Shown: piece by piece, positions 21,106-32,361 of the stretch | Numbering within the stretch: position 1 is the stretch's first letter | Layout of the letters: each line of letters begins with the position of its first letter | Source: Chlorobaculum limnaeum | GTDB lineage: Bacteria > Bacteroidota > Chlorobiia > Chlorobiales > Chlorobiaceae | Direction of reading: 5' to 3' | Length of the DNA stretch: 64,000 nt | Assembly (NCBI RefSeq): GCF_001747405.1 | Contig: NZ_CP017305.1 | Coordinates: 1 to 64,000, forward strand | Translations under genes and position numbers: made by a program | The notes under the pieces: model-generated | Seen by the model: the letters and a program-made list of their open reading frames with translations, nothing else | The model's database searches: none | What the model was told of the DNA's origin: nothing

Positions 21106-23415
21106 TTGCTTGCCCTGCTTGTCGCCAGCTTTGCCGTATCGGCAATCTCGCCATATATTTATCGGCTCCTGAAGGCTCGCTTCGTCTGGTTCGGCGCGGC
21201 CTTTCCGCTGACGCTGCTGGCCGCCTTCGTGCTCCGCTATCCGCAGGTGGCGTCCGGCGTTCCGGTGCGCGAGCGCTGGAGCTGGGCGCCCTCTCTCGGC
21301 CTCGACCTAAGTTTCATGCTCGACGGCCTCAGCCTGACCTTCGCGCTGCTGGTGACGCTTATCGGCGCGGCGGTGTTCCTGTACGCCTCGGTCTATCTGC
21401 GGCACTACGAGGAGGCTGATCGCTTTTTCGGCTTCATCGGCATGTTCATGACCTCAATGCTTGGCGTGGTGCTGGCCGACAACATGCTGCTGCTGTTCCT
21501 GTTCTGGGAGCTGACCAGCATCAGCTCGTTCCTGTTGATCGGCTTCAACCACCACGAGGCTTCGTCGCGGAGTTCGGCGCTCAAGGCGCTGCTCGTGACC
21601 GGCGCGGGCGGGCTGGCGCTGCTGGCCGGAATGCTGCTGCTGGGGAGCGTGACCGGAAGTTTCGAGATTTCATCGTTCTACGCGATGAACGAGCTGATTA
21701 CCTCGCACCCGCACTATCCGGCCATCGTCGCCTTGATTCTCGTCGGCGCGTTCACCAAATCGGCGCAGTTTCCGTTCCACTTCTGGCTGCCCGACGCCAT
21801 GGCCGCGCCCTCGCCGGTGAGCGCCTACCTGCACTCGGCCACGATGGTCAAGGCGGGGATTTATCTCATCGCGCGCTTCAACCACGAAATCGGCGGCACC
21901 GCGCTCTGGCAGGATTCGATTCTCTTCACAGGCGCGACGACAATGATCCTTGCTGGACTGCTCTCCTACCGCCAGAGCGACCTCAAGCGATTGCTCGCCT
22001 ATTCGACCCTGAGCGTGCTCGGCACACTCGTGATGCTGCTCGGCATTGGCTCGAAGCTGGCGATCAAGGCCTTTTTCATCTACCTCATCGCCCACTCGCT
22101 CTACAAGGCCACGCTCTTTCTGGTGGCCGGAACGCTCGATCATGAGGCAGGAACCCGCGATGTCGGCAAGCTGGGTGGGCTGTTCAGGGCGATGCCGGTG
22201 ACGGCGGTGACAGCGGTGCTCGCTTCGTTCTCGATGATGGGGGTGATTCCCCTGATCGGCTTTATCGGCAAGGAGACGCTCTACAAGGCGGTGCTCGAAG
22301 TGCACCCGTGGGGCCGCGTGCTGATCGTGCTCGCGGTGGCGGCGAGTGCGTTTCTCGTGGTGGTGACGCTGCTGGTCGGGTTCCGCCCGTTTCTCGGCAA
22401 GCCCCGGCCTGAACTGGCCGAAGCGCACGAAGCGCCGCTGGCGATGCTTGCCGGGCCGTTCATCCTTGCGCTTTCGGGGCTGTTGCTCGGCCTGTTTCCG
22501 GACTTTTTCGTCGGTCATCTGCTCGAAGCCTCCTCGGTCAGCATCCTTTCGGAGCGGCTCGGTATCGAGATCGAGCTATGGCACGGCTTCAACCTCGTGC
22601 TGCTCCTGAGCTTCGTCACGCTGCTGGCGGGTGTCGCGCTGTACTTTTTCAGGCCGCTCGTGCTGCCCCGCATCGAGCAGCTCCATTTTCCGGCGCTCCT
22701 CAAACCCTCGGTCTGGTACGAAGAGGCGCTGGCCGGAATGCTGCGCTTTGCCGCCGGGCTCACCTCGTTTCTGCAAAACGGCTATCTGCGTCGCTACCTT
22801 GCGGTCATCATCCTTTCGGCGCTGGTTCCGGCTTCGCTGATGCTTTTCAGGTCGTGGCGCGCGGGCGGCTTTGCCGTCACGCTGCCCGCCGATGTTTCGG
22901 TGACGGCCTATGAGGCCGCGCTGGCGCTGATTATCGCGCTGGCGACCGCGATGCTGCTGAAGAGTGATTCGCGCCTGAAGGCGATCGTGTCGATGGGGGT
23001 GCTCGGCTTTGGGGTCGGCATCATCTACATCATCTACGGCGCGCCCGACGTGGCGCTGACTACCTTCGCCATCGAGACGCTCAACGTCATCCTGTTCGTG
23101 CTGGTGCTCGCCCGGCTGCCGAAGTTCACCTCTCGCTCGCGCCCCTCCGGGCGGCTTCGCGACGGCCTCATCGCCGCTTCGGCGGGGATTTTCATGACCC
23201 TGACCGTGCTCCAGGTCACCTCGGTCGGTCGCGCCTCCGGACTCAAGGAGTTTTTTGGTCGCGAGAGCCTTCCCGGCGGGCATGGCCGCAACGTGGTTAA
23301 TGTCATTCTCGTCGATTTCAGGGCGCTCGACACGCTTGGCGAAATTACGGTGCTGGCGATTGCGGCCCTCGGCGTGTTCGCCCTGCTCAAGCTCAGAACC
23401 GGAAAAACGGAGTGA
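21106..23415 (+). CDS. mrpA: Mrp cation/proton antiporter subunit A
   Basis: Largest subunit of the Mrp-type Na+(K+)/H+ antiporter, homologous to NuoL of complex I. The 769-residue product has about 20 membrane helices, the [15 protein letters not shown] segment with the key glutamate, [33 protein letters not shown] with conserved Lys and His residues, and [13 protein letters not shown]-terminal region with [19 protein letters not shown] corresponds to the MbhD/DUF4040 domain fused in Group 1 MrpA. Start is TTG 21106 with an AAGGAG site. It is the first of seven consecutive mrp genes. Confidence 0.95.
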   Translation: MLALLVASFAVSAISPYIYRLLKARFVWFGAAFPLTLLAAFVLRYPQVASGVPVRERWSWAPSLGLDLSFMLDGLSLTFALLVTLIGAAVFLYASVYLRHYEEADRFFGFIGMFMTSMLGVVLADNMLLLFLFWELTSISSFLLIGFNHHEASSRSSALKALLVTGAGGLALLAGMLLLGSVTGSFEISSFYAMNELITSHPHYPAIVALILVGAFTKSAQFPFHFWLPDAMAAPSPVSAYLHSATMVKAGIYLIARFNHEIGGTALWQDSILFTGATTMILAGLLSYRQSDLKRLLAYSTLSVLGTLVMLLGIGSKLAIKAFFIYLIAHSLYKATLFLVAGTLDHEAGTRDVGKLGGLFRAMPVTAVTAVLASFSMMGVIPLIGFIGKETLYKAVLEVHPWGRVLIVLAVAASAFLVVVTLLVGFRPFLGKPRPELAEAHEAPLAMLAGPFILALSGLLLGLFPDFFVGHLLEASSVSILSERLGIEIELWHGFNLVLLLSFVTLLAGVALYFFRPLVLPRIEQLHFPALLKPSVWYEEALAGMLRFAAGLTSFLQNGYLRRYLAVIILSALVPASLMLFRSWRAGGFAVTLPADVSVTAYEAALALIIALATAMLLKSDSRLKAIVSMGVLGFGVGIIYIIYGAPDVALTTFAIETLNVILFVLVLARLPKFTSRSRPSGRLRDGLIAASAGIFMTLTVLQVTSVGRASGLKEFFGRESLPGGHGRNVVNVILVDFRALDTLGEITVLAIAALGVFALLKLRTGKTE

Positions 23416-23416
23416 T

Positions 23417-23833
23417 ATGAACTCACTGATTCTTTCAACATCCTCCCGCTACCTGCTGGTGCTGTTGCAGCTCTTTTCGGTGTTTCTGCTCTTGCGCGGG
23501 CACAACGAGCCGGGCGGCGGCTTCGCGGGCGGGCTGGTGGCGGCGGCGGCCTACGCGCTCTACTTCATTGCCAACGGCGTTGAGGAGGCGCGGCGCGTGT
23601 TCCGCTTCGAGCCGCTCACGGTGGTGGTAGCGGGGCTTGGCGTGGCGCTTGCGAGTGCGCTGCCGTCGATTCTTGGCGGCATGGAGTTCATGCGGGGGGT
23701 GTGGGTCAACACCGGCATTCCGGTGATCGGCAAGGTCGGCACGCCGCTGCTTTTCGACTTCGGGGTCTATCTGCTGGTGCTGGGCATCACGCTGAAAATC
23801 CTCTTTTCGCTGGCCGGGGAGGACGAAGCATGA
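23417..23833 (+). CDS. mrpB: Mrp antiporter subunit B
   Basis: 138-residue membrane protein of the MnhB/MrpB family. It shows the family hallmark [19 protein letters not shown] near residue 22 and [14 protein letters not shown] at the end, with four membrane helices. The ATG at 23417 is one base after the mrpA stop; a longer in-frame extension exists upstream but overlaps mrpA and has no conserved content. Its stop overlaps the mrpC start. Confidence 0.94.
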   Translation: MNSLILSTSSRYLLVLLQLFSVFLLLRGHNEPGGGFAGGLVAAAAYALYFIANGVEEARRVFRFEPLTVVVAGLGVALASALPSILGGMEFMRGVWVNTGIPVIGKVGTPLLFDFGVYLLVLGITLKILFSLAGEDEA

Positions 23834-24200
23834 CGCTCTTGCTCGCGCTCATCACCGGCCTGTTTTACGCCGCCGGTATTTACCTGATCCTGCGCCGGAG
23901 CCTGGTCAAGGTGATCTTTGGCCTCATGTTCCTCGGCCACGCGGCCAACATGCTGATTTTCAGCACCGGGCGCTTGACCAAGGGCGCTCCGGCCTTCGTG
24001 CCCAAGGGCGCGCAGGCGCTCGTCGAGCCATTCGCCGACCCGCTGCCGCAGGCGCTCATCCTGACGGCCATCGTCATCGGCTTCGGCCTTCAGGCCTTCG
24101 CCATCGTGCTTTTCAGGCGGAGCTTCGAGGAGCTTGGCACGGATGACATTGACGCCATGCGCTCGACCGACCGCATTGAGCAGGTTGGGGGAGGCGACGC

Positions 24201-24204
<4 letters not shown>
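23830..24204 (+). CDS. mrpC: Mrp antiporter subunit C
   Basis: 124-residue NuoK-like subunit. Three helices are evident, with the family segment [19 protein letters not shown] and [20 protein letters not shown], the latter matching the conserved DPLPQALVLTAIVI block of MrpC. Its start overlaps the mrpB stop by four bases (ATGA) and its own stop overlaps mrpD the same way, so it is translationally coupled on both sides. Confidence 0.94.
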
Positions 24205-25705
<1,501 letters not shown>

Positions 25706-25709
<4 letters not shown>

Positions 25710-26179
25710 ACCGGTTCCTCTTCAACATCCTGCTCGCTCTCGCCTGGATGCTGCTCACCGGCGAGAGCAGCGCGCCGAGCTTCATCTCCGGCATGGTGGT
25801 TGGCTACCTGATCCTCTGGATGTCGCGCCCGGCGTTTGGCAGGGACACCTATTTCTCGAAGATTCCGCAGGTTACGGGTTTCGTGCTCTACTTCCTCAAG
25901 GAGCTGATTCTGGCCAATCTGCGGGTGGCGTTCGATATTCTGACGCCGAAAAACTACCTGGAGCCAGGCATCGTGGAGGTGCCGCTCGACGTGGAGAGCG
26001 ACCTGGAAATCACGCTTTTCGCCAACCTCGTTACCCTGACGCCGGGCACGTTGAGCCTCGACGTCTCGAAAGACCGGAAAACCCTTTTTGTACACGTGAT
26101 GTATCTCGAAGACGAGGAGCAGTTCCGGCGCGAGCTGAAAGATGGCTTGGAAAAACGACTGATCGGGGTGATGCGATGA
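25706..26179 (+). CDS. mrpE: Mrp antiporter subunit E
   Basis: 157-residue MnhE/MrpE family protein. Two N-terminal helices are followed by a soluble part containing VPLDVESDLEITLFANLVTLTPGTLSLD, the family signature, and ending in a short charged tail. It is part of the coupled mrp operon. Its precise role in the complex is not established, although it contributes to assembly in Bacillus. Confidence 0.93.
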
Positions 26180-26448
26180 GCTTTATCGAACTGTCGGCCA
26201 CGATCGCCCTGTCGATCATCGGCCTCTCCATTCTGCTGATCTTCGCCCGGCTGCTCATCGGCCCGGAGATCGAGGATCGCATCGTGGCGCTCGACCTGCT
26301 TTCGGCCAACGCCATCGCCTTCATTGCGGTCTATTCGATTTTGAACGCGCAGACCGCGTTTCTCGACGTCGGCATCATTCTGGCGCTGCTCGCCTTTCTC
26401 GGCACGGTAGCGTTCGCGTATTACCTGGAACGAAGGAGGAGATTATGA
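26176..26448 (+). CDS. mrpF: Mrp antiporter subunit F
   Basis: 90-residue membrane protein with three helices and the MrpF motif RLLIGPEIEDRIVALDLLS, whose aspartate and glutamate are conserved in the family. ATG 26176 overlaps the mrpE stop; its stop region overlaps the mrpG start. Confidence 0.93.
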   Translation: MSFIELSATIALSIIGLSILLIFARLLIGPEIEDRIVALDLLSANAIAFIAVYSILNAQTAFLDVGIILALLAFLGTVAFAYYLERRRRL

Positions 26449-26768
26449 CCGAACTATTCAGCGGCGTATTCATTCTCGCGGGCACGATTTTCATTCTGCT
26501 CTCCGCGCTCGGCATCATCCGGATGCCCGACCTCTACACCCGCATGTCCGCCACCACCAAGGCCTCCACCCTCGGCATCGGCCTGGTGCTCACCGGCACG
26601 GTGCTCTTCTGGCAGGACGCCGCCATCACCTTCCGCGCCATCGCCATCATCATCTTCCTCTTTTTGACCGCCCCGGTCGCGGCCCACATCATCGGCCGCG
26701 AAGCGTGGAGCCGAGGCGTGACGCTGTGGAAGCGGGAGGGGGATGGAAAGGGCAAGAAGGATGGATGA
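26445..26768 (+). CDS. mrpG: Mrp antiporter subunit G
   Basis: 107-residue last subunit of the complex, with three helices and the family segment ALGIIRMPDLYTRMSATTKAS, followed by LFLTAPVAAHIIGREA. The charged lysine/glycine tail (REGDGKGKKDG) is not conserved. It completes a full A-B-C-D-E-F-G set, so the window encodes an entire Mrp complex for sodium or pH homeostasis. A hairpin follows within ten bases. Confidence 0.94.
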   Translation: MTELFSGVFILAGTIFILLSALGIIRMPDLYTRMSATTKASTLGIGLVLTGTVLFWQDAAITFRAIAIIIFLFLTAPVAAHIIGREAWSRGVTLWKREGDGKGKKDG

Positions 26769-26775
26769 TTTGCAG

Positions 26776-26794
26776 GGGCGCATGCCGTGCGCCC
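26776..26794. repeat. Hairpin downstream of mrpG
   Basis: GGGCGCA (26776-26782) pairs with TGCGCCC (26788-26794). It lies between the convergent mrpG and TIR-NACHT genes and probably ends one or both transcripts. The flanking TGCAGGGGCG is shared with a hairpin at 41761-41785, suggesting a dispersed repeat family. Confidence 0.5.
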
Positions 26795-26858
26795 GTCTTC
26801 CTCGATGCATCAAAACCGGCGCTGTCTTCGCAGTAGCAGCCCTCGCGGCTGCCTGCGG

Positions 26859-29800
26859 TTACGCCTCCGCCGGATCGTCGAGCAGCTCGATTGGCAGGCG
26901 GCGGCATCCGTCGGAGATGCCGATCCAGCGCCAGGCGTTTGGCGACGCCGAGAGCAGCTTCAGCTCCGTTTCACTCCACGCCGCAGTTTCATTGTCCGGC
27001 AGATTGGCCATCGTCAAGATGCAGTCGCCGGAGTTGGCATCCCAGAGCTTGAGCGTGTTGTCGTCAGACCCGGAAATGATGCGCGATCCGTCCGGGCTGA
27101 AAGCTGCGGCCATGACCCCGTCTGAATGGCCGGAGAGGGTCATGAGGCAGTTGCCGGAGGCGACATCCCAGAGCTTGAGGGTGTTGTCGTCAGACCCGGA
27201 AATGATGCGCGATCCGTCCGGGCTGAATGCGGCGGCATTGACCCCGTCTGAATGGCCGGAGAGGGTCATGAGGCAGTTGCCGGAGGCGACATCCCAGAGC
27301 TTGAGGGTGTTGTCAAGAGAGCCGGAAATGATGCGCGATCCGTCCGGGCTGAATGCGGCGGCATTGACCCCGTCTGAATGTCCGGAGAGGGTCATGAGGC
27401 AGTTGCCGGAGTCGGCATCCCAGAGCTTGAGGGTGTTGTCAAAAGAGCCGGAAATGATGCGCGATCCGTCCGGGCTGAAAGCTGCGGCAGAGACCCCGTC
27501 TGAATGGCCGGAGAGGGTCAAGAGGCAGTTGCCGGATGCGGCATCCCAGAGCTTGAGGGTGTTGTCAAGAGAGCCGGAAATGATGCGCGATCCGTCCGGG
27601 CTGAACGCGGCGCCGTTGACCTCGTTTGCATGGCCGGAGAGGGTCATGAGGCAGTTGCCGGAGGCGACATCCCAGAGCTTGAGGGTTTTGTCGTCAGACC
27701 CGGAAATGATGCGCGATCCGTCCGGGCTGAAAGCAGCGGCCAAGACCCCGTCTGAATGGCCGGAGAGAGTCATGAGGCAGTTGCCGGATTCGGCATCCCA
27801 GAGCTTGAGCGTGTTGTCAAAAGGCCCGACGGAAATGATGCGCGATCCGTCCGGGCTGAAAGCTGCGGCAGAGACCCCGTCTGAATGGCCGGAGAGGGTC
27901 AAGAGGCAGTTGCCGGATGCGGCATCCCAGAGCTTGAGGGTGTTGTCAAGAGAGCCGGAAATGATGCGCGATCCGTCCGGGCTGAACGCGGCGCCGTTGA
28001 CCTCGTTTGCATGGCCGGAGAGGGTCAAGAGGCAGTTGCCGGAGGCGGCATCCCAGAGCTTGAGAGTTTTGTCGGAAGAGCCGGAAATGATGCGTGATCC
28101 GTCCGGGCTGAAAGCAGCGGCCAAGACCCCGTATGAATGGCCGTCGTAGATCGAACATTGTCCTTTGACAGGTGGTGCTGAACTGACAATGCCTTCGCAG
28201 CGAGCGGCAACATATTCGCATTCATCAGGAAACTCCGCCATATCCGTCGCCTTGCACCCGACAAACGACGCAAGCCTCAGTTCAGCCGAAGCCCAGCGGC
28301 TTTTCCTCAAATCACAGTTCCTCCAGATTCCGGCCACTGCGTCGGCTTGCGAGTAATCGGCTCCGGCGGTGTTGCAGGCGAGAAACTCTGCGTTGACGAG
28401 GTTTGCGCGGCGGAACGAAGCTGCGGTGAGCACGGTCTTTCGGAAGCTCGTTCCGCGCAGGTTCGCTTCGTCGAAATGCGCGCCCGAAAGGTTCAGGTTG
28501 CCGATCACCCATCCGGCAAGCTCGGCCTGTTCGAGATGCACCGTTCGCGGCGCGGGGGTGCGCATGCCGCGTTCGTGCAGCTTCAGCCAGAGGGCGAAGG
28601 CGAGCTCCGAAACCTTCTTACGGTAAGCGGCTTCGAGGATCGCGGCGAGCCGTTCGACAACCGGGCTGCTTTTGCGCGCATCGGCAGCGAGCATGTCGGC
28701 CACGAAATCGAGCGTCTCTTTTGACGGTATCTTCATCTCAAGCTTCTGCGGCTCGAACTGCCTTGCCGACAAGGCATCGACGATGAATCCGGCCAGGAAA
28801 TACTCCTGCAATGAGGTGTGGGCGAAGGAAAAGCTCTCCGCCTCTTCGCGGATGATGAAGGTGGCCGTGCGCAGGTCTTTCTTGAGCGTTTCGCGGGGCT
28901 TTTCTCCCCGATAGGCTTCACTGATCGCCGGGTGGGCTGCAAGCCACAGGTCGAGCCAGTCGTCGAGTTCGTCCGTCTCCAAACCCTCGCCGCCGCGCCG
29001 GTGGGTTTCGGCGGCCAGCGATTTCATGAGCCGCTTCTTGTGCGGGGTGCTGAACTCGTGCTTGCCCTCGTCTCTCGCCAGCCAGTTGTCCACTGTGGTG
29101 TCGTAGAGCGTGGCCGTGTTGACCTGCGCGTTTTCGGCGGCGAGCCGTTCGATGTCCGGAATGAACTCCGTGACGAGGTTGAGGGTGTAGGGGCGTGACG
29201 CCAGGTCGCTGAGGTTGTGCACCTTCCCGAACAGCTCGATGATGCTCTCGATCTTGTCGCCATCGCAGCCGAGCCGCTTTTCCAGATACTCCCTGATCTG
29301 CCCGGCGTCAAACGGCAGGAGCGTACAGGAGCGGTACTCCTCGCGAGTGCGCCCTTCGCGATCCCTGCCGAGAAAAAGCGAACTCTGCTCGATGGTATCG
29401 CGGAAGTAGTGGGTGCGGCAACTGATGAGGATTTTGCCCTGCGGCGGCGCGTTCTCCTTGTCGCTCCGCTGCTCCCGGATGCTCCAGAGTTCGGCGATGA
29501 ACCGGTTGGTCTCCTCCGGCGTGAAGTGCACCGTCTTTTCATCGAGACCGTCGAAAATAATCAGCGCCCGGCTCGAGCGCACGAGGCGGATAATATCCTC
29601 CGGCGTCACGATGCTTTTGTCGAGTGGGTCTCTGGTGAACTCGATGGCGTCGCGCAAAACGTCGGCAAGGCGCGGCACTTTCTTTTCCGAGCCGACACGG
29701 GTCGAAACCCGCCGCAGATCGATATAGACGCACAGCGGCACCGATTCGGGCGACTCGTCATGCTTCGCGTTGATCTGTCGCGCCAGCATCCGGCAGGTAA

Positions 29801-30674
29801 AGGTCTTGCCCGTCCCGAAATCGCCAAGCAGCGCAAAGAACGGCACATCGGTTTCAAGCGCCCAGTTCAGGATGTAGGGCCGCGCCAGCACGGTATCCGC
29901 CGCCGACTCGCTTTTCGATTGATGCGAGATAACGCCGGGATTGGCGCGCCCTTCGATGAACCGCTCGCACTCGTACAGCGGGCCCTTGTATTTCAGATGC
30001 CCTTCGGTGAGCTTCCGTGCGCCGTCGGCGAAGCAGGCAGCGTATTCGACATCGGCATCTGCTTCGTCAGTTTTTATGCTTTCTTCACGATGCTTTTGTA
30101 TCCGCTGTTCAATTTCATCCGCCAGCTTGTTGACAAAGTTTTGCAGGTTTGGGCCGCTAACGCCTGAAAAGGGTTTTTCATCAAGGAAAAAAATCTGGAG
30201 GTGCTCAAGTCCATGCAGCTCCTGATTTTTGAGATCAATAGGCTTGAGGGCTACAGGAAAGCTCTTGTCCTGAAGTACAGGAATCTCGTGTTCCTGTATG
30301 TAGGTACTTGCCAGAAAGTGGCTCGATACAAGCAGGATGCCATAGTCGCATCGGGATAGCCAATCCTGCAATTCATCATGCCACCGGTCGCCGCAAAGCA
30401 GACCTTTATCATCGTGCAGGACAAACTGATAACGTTTCGATGATCCAAGTCTGGCTTTTAACTCTTCGGCGAATCTTTTCTTGACGCTGTTATCATAGTG
30501 CGCATACGACAGGAAAATTTCGATGCGCGGCTTGATCTTCGCCTTGATTTCCACCGCTTCCGATGACATATAGTCCGCCATTTCGGCTAAAGCGGGTTTC
30601 ATCGCTTGTTCGACATTGCTGGCATCCTGCGACAGTTCGGCGGATGCGTGCTCTTGGCGCTGGTGTTCGGGCAT
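26859..30674 (-). CDS. TIR-NACHT-pentapeptide-WD40 STAND protein (NLR-like)
   Basis: Very large (1271 residues) predicted cytoplasmic signal-transducing NTPase. Domains in order: TIR (about 46-190) beginning IEIFLSYAHYDNSVK and containing SSHFLASTYIQEHEIP, whose glutamate is the likely NADase residue; NACHT NTPase (about 270-560) with Walker A LGDFGTGKTF and Walker B LIIFDGLDE; a helical region; pentapeptide repeats (about 718-795, NLSGAHFDEANLRGTSF); and nine WD40 blades (about 845-1222). The layout, with effector at the N-terminus and sensor repeats at the C-terminus, is that of prokaryotic NLR-like immune or self-killing proteins. The trigger and antiphage activity are inferred. I chose ATG 30674; an upstream in-frame ATG at 30737 adds 21 residues that do not look conserved. 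It is transcribed towards the mrp operon and has no obvious partner genes. Confidence 0.88.
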   Translation of the reverse strand: MPEHQRQEHASAELSQDASNVEQAMKPALAEMADYMSSEAVEIKAKIKPRIEIFLSYAHYDNSVKKRFAEELKARLGSSKRYQFVLHDDKGLLCGDRWHDELQDWLSRCDYGILLVSSHFLASTYIQEHEIPVLQDKSFPVALKPIDLKNQELHGLEHLQIFFLDEKPFSGVSGPNLQNFVNKLADEIEQRIQKHREESIKTDEADADVEYAACFADGARKLTEGHLKYKGPLYECERFIEGRANPGVISHQSKSESAADTVLARPYILNWALETDVPFFALLGDFGTGKTFTCRMLARQINAKHDESPESVPLCVYIDLRRVSTRVGSEKKVPRLADVLRDAIEFTRDPLDKSIVTPEDIIRLVRSSRALIIFDGLDEKTVHFTPEETNRFIAELWSIREQRSDKENAPPQGKILISCRTHYFRDTIEQSSLFLGRDREGRTREEYRSCTLLPFDAGQIREYLEKRLGCDGDKIESIIELFGKVHNLSDLASRPYTLNLVTEFIPDIERLAAENAQVNTATLYDTTVDNWLARDEGKHEFSTPHKKRLMKSLAAETHRRGGEGLETDELDDWLDLWLAAHPAISEAYRGEKPRETLKKDLRTATFIIREEAESFSFAHTSLQEYFLAGFIVDALSARQFEPQKLEMKIPSKETLDFVADMLAADARKSSPVVERLAAILEAAYRKKVSELAFALWLKLHERGMRTPAPRTVHLEQAELAGWVIGNLNLSGAHFDEANLRGTSFRKTVLTAASFRRANLVNAEFLACNTAGADYSQADAVAGIWRNCDLRKSRWASAELRLASFVGCKATDMAEFPDECEYVAARCEGIVSSAPPVKGQCSIYDGHSYGVLAAAFSPDGSRIISGSSDKTLKLWDAASGNCLLTLSGHANEVNGAAFSPDGSRIISGSLDNTLKLWDAASGNCLLTLSGHSDGVSAAAFSPDGSRIISVGPFDNTLKLWDAESGNCLMTLSGHSDGVLAAAFSPDGSRIISGSDDKTLKLWDVASGNCLMTLSGHANEVNGAAFSPDGSRIISGSLDNTLKLWDAASGNCLLTLSGHSDGVSAAAFSPDGSRIISGSFDNTLKLWDADSGNCLMTLSGHSDGVNAAAFSPDGSRIISGSLDNTLKLWDVASGNCLMTLSGHSDGVNAAAFSPDGSRIISGSDDNTLKLWDVASGNCLMTLSGHSDGVMAAAFSPDGSRIISGSDDNTLKLWDANSGDCILTMANLPDNETAAWSETELKLLSASPNAWRWIGISDGCRRLPIELLDDPAEA
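27009..28142 (-). repeat. Nine near-identical tandem WD40-encoding repeats (126 bp)
   Basis: Nine consecutive units of 42 codons (one of 43), each with the core AAAFSPDGSRIIS and TLKLWD. Units differ mainly at a few blade-surface positions after GH (SYGV, ANEV, SDGV) and after IIS. The stretch 27481-27643 is repeated identically at 27862-28024, an offset of 381 bases, so a three-blade block was duplicated recently. The extra codon (VGPF instead of GSF) marks the third blade. Confidence 0.93.
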
Positions 30675-30873
30675 GATTGTCTGGTCAGATCTATTGGGGA
30701 AATGGCGTAAAACGAATATAGAGAAATGGCAAGGCATCCGGCAATCGGGGTGGTTTACCGGATGTTCAGTTAGTGGAAAGTGTGAGGCGTTTCTCTCAGG
30801 AAACAGGTGAGTCCAAATGCTTCTTACTTAACTCGAACGCCACCCGCCTTGCCTCGTATCCGGCGCGAAGCTT

Positions 30874-32112
30874 TTAGCCGCACACCTCGCGGATGGCGCG
30901 GGCGACGATGGGTATGCCGCGCTCGATCTCTTCGGGAGTGTTGTTGCAGTAGGAGAGGCGCATGGTGTTGTTGCGCTGTCCCGATGGATCGGGGTCGAAG
31001 GTGCTGCCGGTGACGAAGACCGCGCCGCCTTCGATGGCGCGTTTGAGAATTTCGGTAGCATCGCCTCCTTCCGGCAGGGTGAGCCAGATGTAGAATCCGC
31101 CTTTCGGTTCGTTCCAGTGGACGTACGTCGGCAGGTGCTGGCGAAGCGCTTCGACCATGCAGGCCGCGCGGCGCTTGTACTCCTCGCGCACAATCGCGAT
31201 GTAGCCGTCGATCCTGCCGGAGCGGATGAAGGCGTCGGCGATCACCTGCGAAAAGCTCGGCGAGCAGGCGTCGGCGGATTGCTTGATCAGCTCGCACTTT
31301 TCGTAAATCGCGGGCGGGGCGAGCAGCCAGCCGAGGCGCAGGCCGGGGCCGAGAATTTTGGAGAAGGAACCCATGTAGCAGATGTCGATGCCTTCGGGGT
31401 CGAGCGCCTTGATCGGCGTCAGCCGCTCGCGATCCTCCTCGCTGAACCAGAGGTCGCCGTAAGCGTCGTCCTCGATGAGCGGGATGTCGCGCCCCTGCAA
31501 CGCCTCGACCAGCTCCCGCTTGCGCTCTGAGGTGTAGAGCATCCCTGCCGGGTTGTGGAAGTACGGCGTGATGTAGAGGAACTTCGCCGGATCGGGCCGC
31601 GCGGCCTCCTTTCGCAGCATGGCGATGTCGAGGCCCTCCTCGTCAACCGGAATCGAGACGATCTCAGCCCCGGCGGAGCGGAAGGCCGCGATGGCTCCGA
31701 TGAAGCAGGGGTACTCGGTGAGCACCCGGTCGCAGGGATCGACGAAGGCCTTGGCCAGGATGCTCAGCCCCTGCTGCGAGCCGGTGGTGATCATGAGCCG
31801 GTTGCTTTTGAGCGGCAGCCCCTTCTTTTCGAGGAAGCCGCCAAGCGATTCGAGCAGCGACGGCAGGCCGGGCGTCGGGCCGTACTGGAAGGCAGCCTGT
31901 TTGGTCTTTGTGTCGAGTCCACGGAACAGCTCCTCGATCTCATCGACAGGAAACAGTTCGTTGCCCGGCATTCCTCCGGCAAACGAGATAATGTCGGGGC
32001 GCGAGGCCAGGCTCATCAGCTCCCTGATGGCCGAAGAACGAAGCGCTGAAACCGAAGCAGAAAATCGTGGCATTGGTTCTTGTTTAGTCTGGACTACAGA
32101 TTGTTGAATCAT
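30874..32112 (-). CDS. PLP-dependent aminotransferase (class I/II, LysN/KAT-like)
   Basis: 412-residue cytoplasmic aminotransferase of fold type I. The N-terminal part ISFAGGMPGNELFP is typical of the 2-aminoadipate / aromatic aminotransferase group close to MocR-type C-terminal domains. The PLP lysine is in GSFSKILGPGLRLGWL (about residue 248), with the aspartate in EDDAYGDLW and the C-terminal arginine in NTMRLSYCNN. There is no DNA-binding domain. It is the last gene of a cluster with an ACT regulator, a CoA ligase and IorAB, which suggests transamination of aromatic or branched amino acids to the 2-oxo acids that IorAB oxidises; the exact substrate is not proven. Confidence 0.87.
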   Translation of the reverse strand: MIQQSVVQTKQEPMPRFSASVSALRSSAIRELMSLASRPDIISFAGGMPGNELFPVDEIEELFRGLDTKTKQAAFQYGPTPGLPSLLESLGGFLEKKGLPLKSNRLMITTGSQQGLSILAKAFVDPCDRVLTEYPCFIGAIAAFRSAGAEIVSIPVDEEGLDIAMLRKEAARPDPAKFLYITPYFHNPAGMLYTSERKRELVEALQGRDIPLIEDDAYGDLWFSEEDRERLTPIKALDPEGIDICYMGSFSKILGPGLRLGWLLAPPAIYEKCELIKQSADACSPSFSQVIADAFIRSGRIDGYIAIVREEYKRRAACMVEALRQHLPTYVHWNEPKGGFYIWLTLPEGGDATEILKRAIEGGAVFVTGSTFDPDPSGQRNNTMRLSYCNNTPEEIERGIPIVARAIREVCG

Positions 32113-32179
32113 CCGGGATTTGATCTTTTGTCTTCAGGATGGCTTTAGCCGTCCGGACATTCAAACCTCGTGCATTCAC

Positions 32180-32278
32180 ATTGCCCCGTCCCGAAAGCTT
32201 TCGGGACGGGGCAATTGTTGAGAGTTTTAATCGCCTGAGAATCAATGATCCTCCGTAACCCCCGGCTGAAGCCGGGGG
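32180..32278. repeat. Two strong palindromes between aminotransferase and ACT genes
   Basis: A 36-base perfect palindrome (32180-32215, centre AAAGCTTT, arms rich in C/G) and a second hairpin with arms CCCCCGGC (32259-32266) and GCCGGGGG (32271-32278). The sequences look like REP-type dispersed elements. They could also separate the aminotransferase transcript from the paaK-ACT group. Confidence 0.75.
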
Positions 32279-32361
32279 CAACTGAAGAAAGGGACTTGAG
32301 ATGACTCTCAGCCAATCCCCGGTTCCCATCCTCTTCCTTTTTCGTCCTTCAAGTCCTTTCC

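Noticed and set aside
26743-28149. 468-codon plus-strand repeat-rich frame opposite the WD40 array
   Set aside because: It is the complement of the nine WD40 units; the minus strand has the correct WD40 core and continues into NACHT and TIR.
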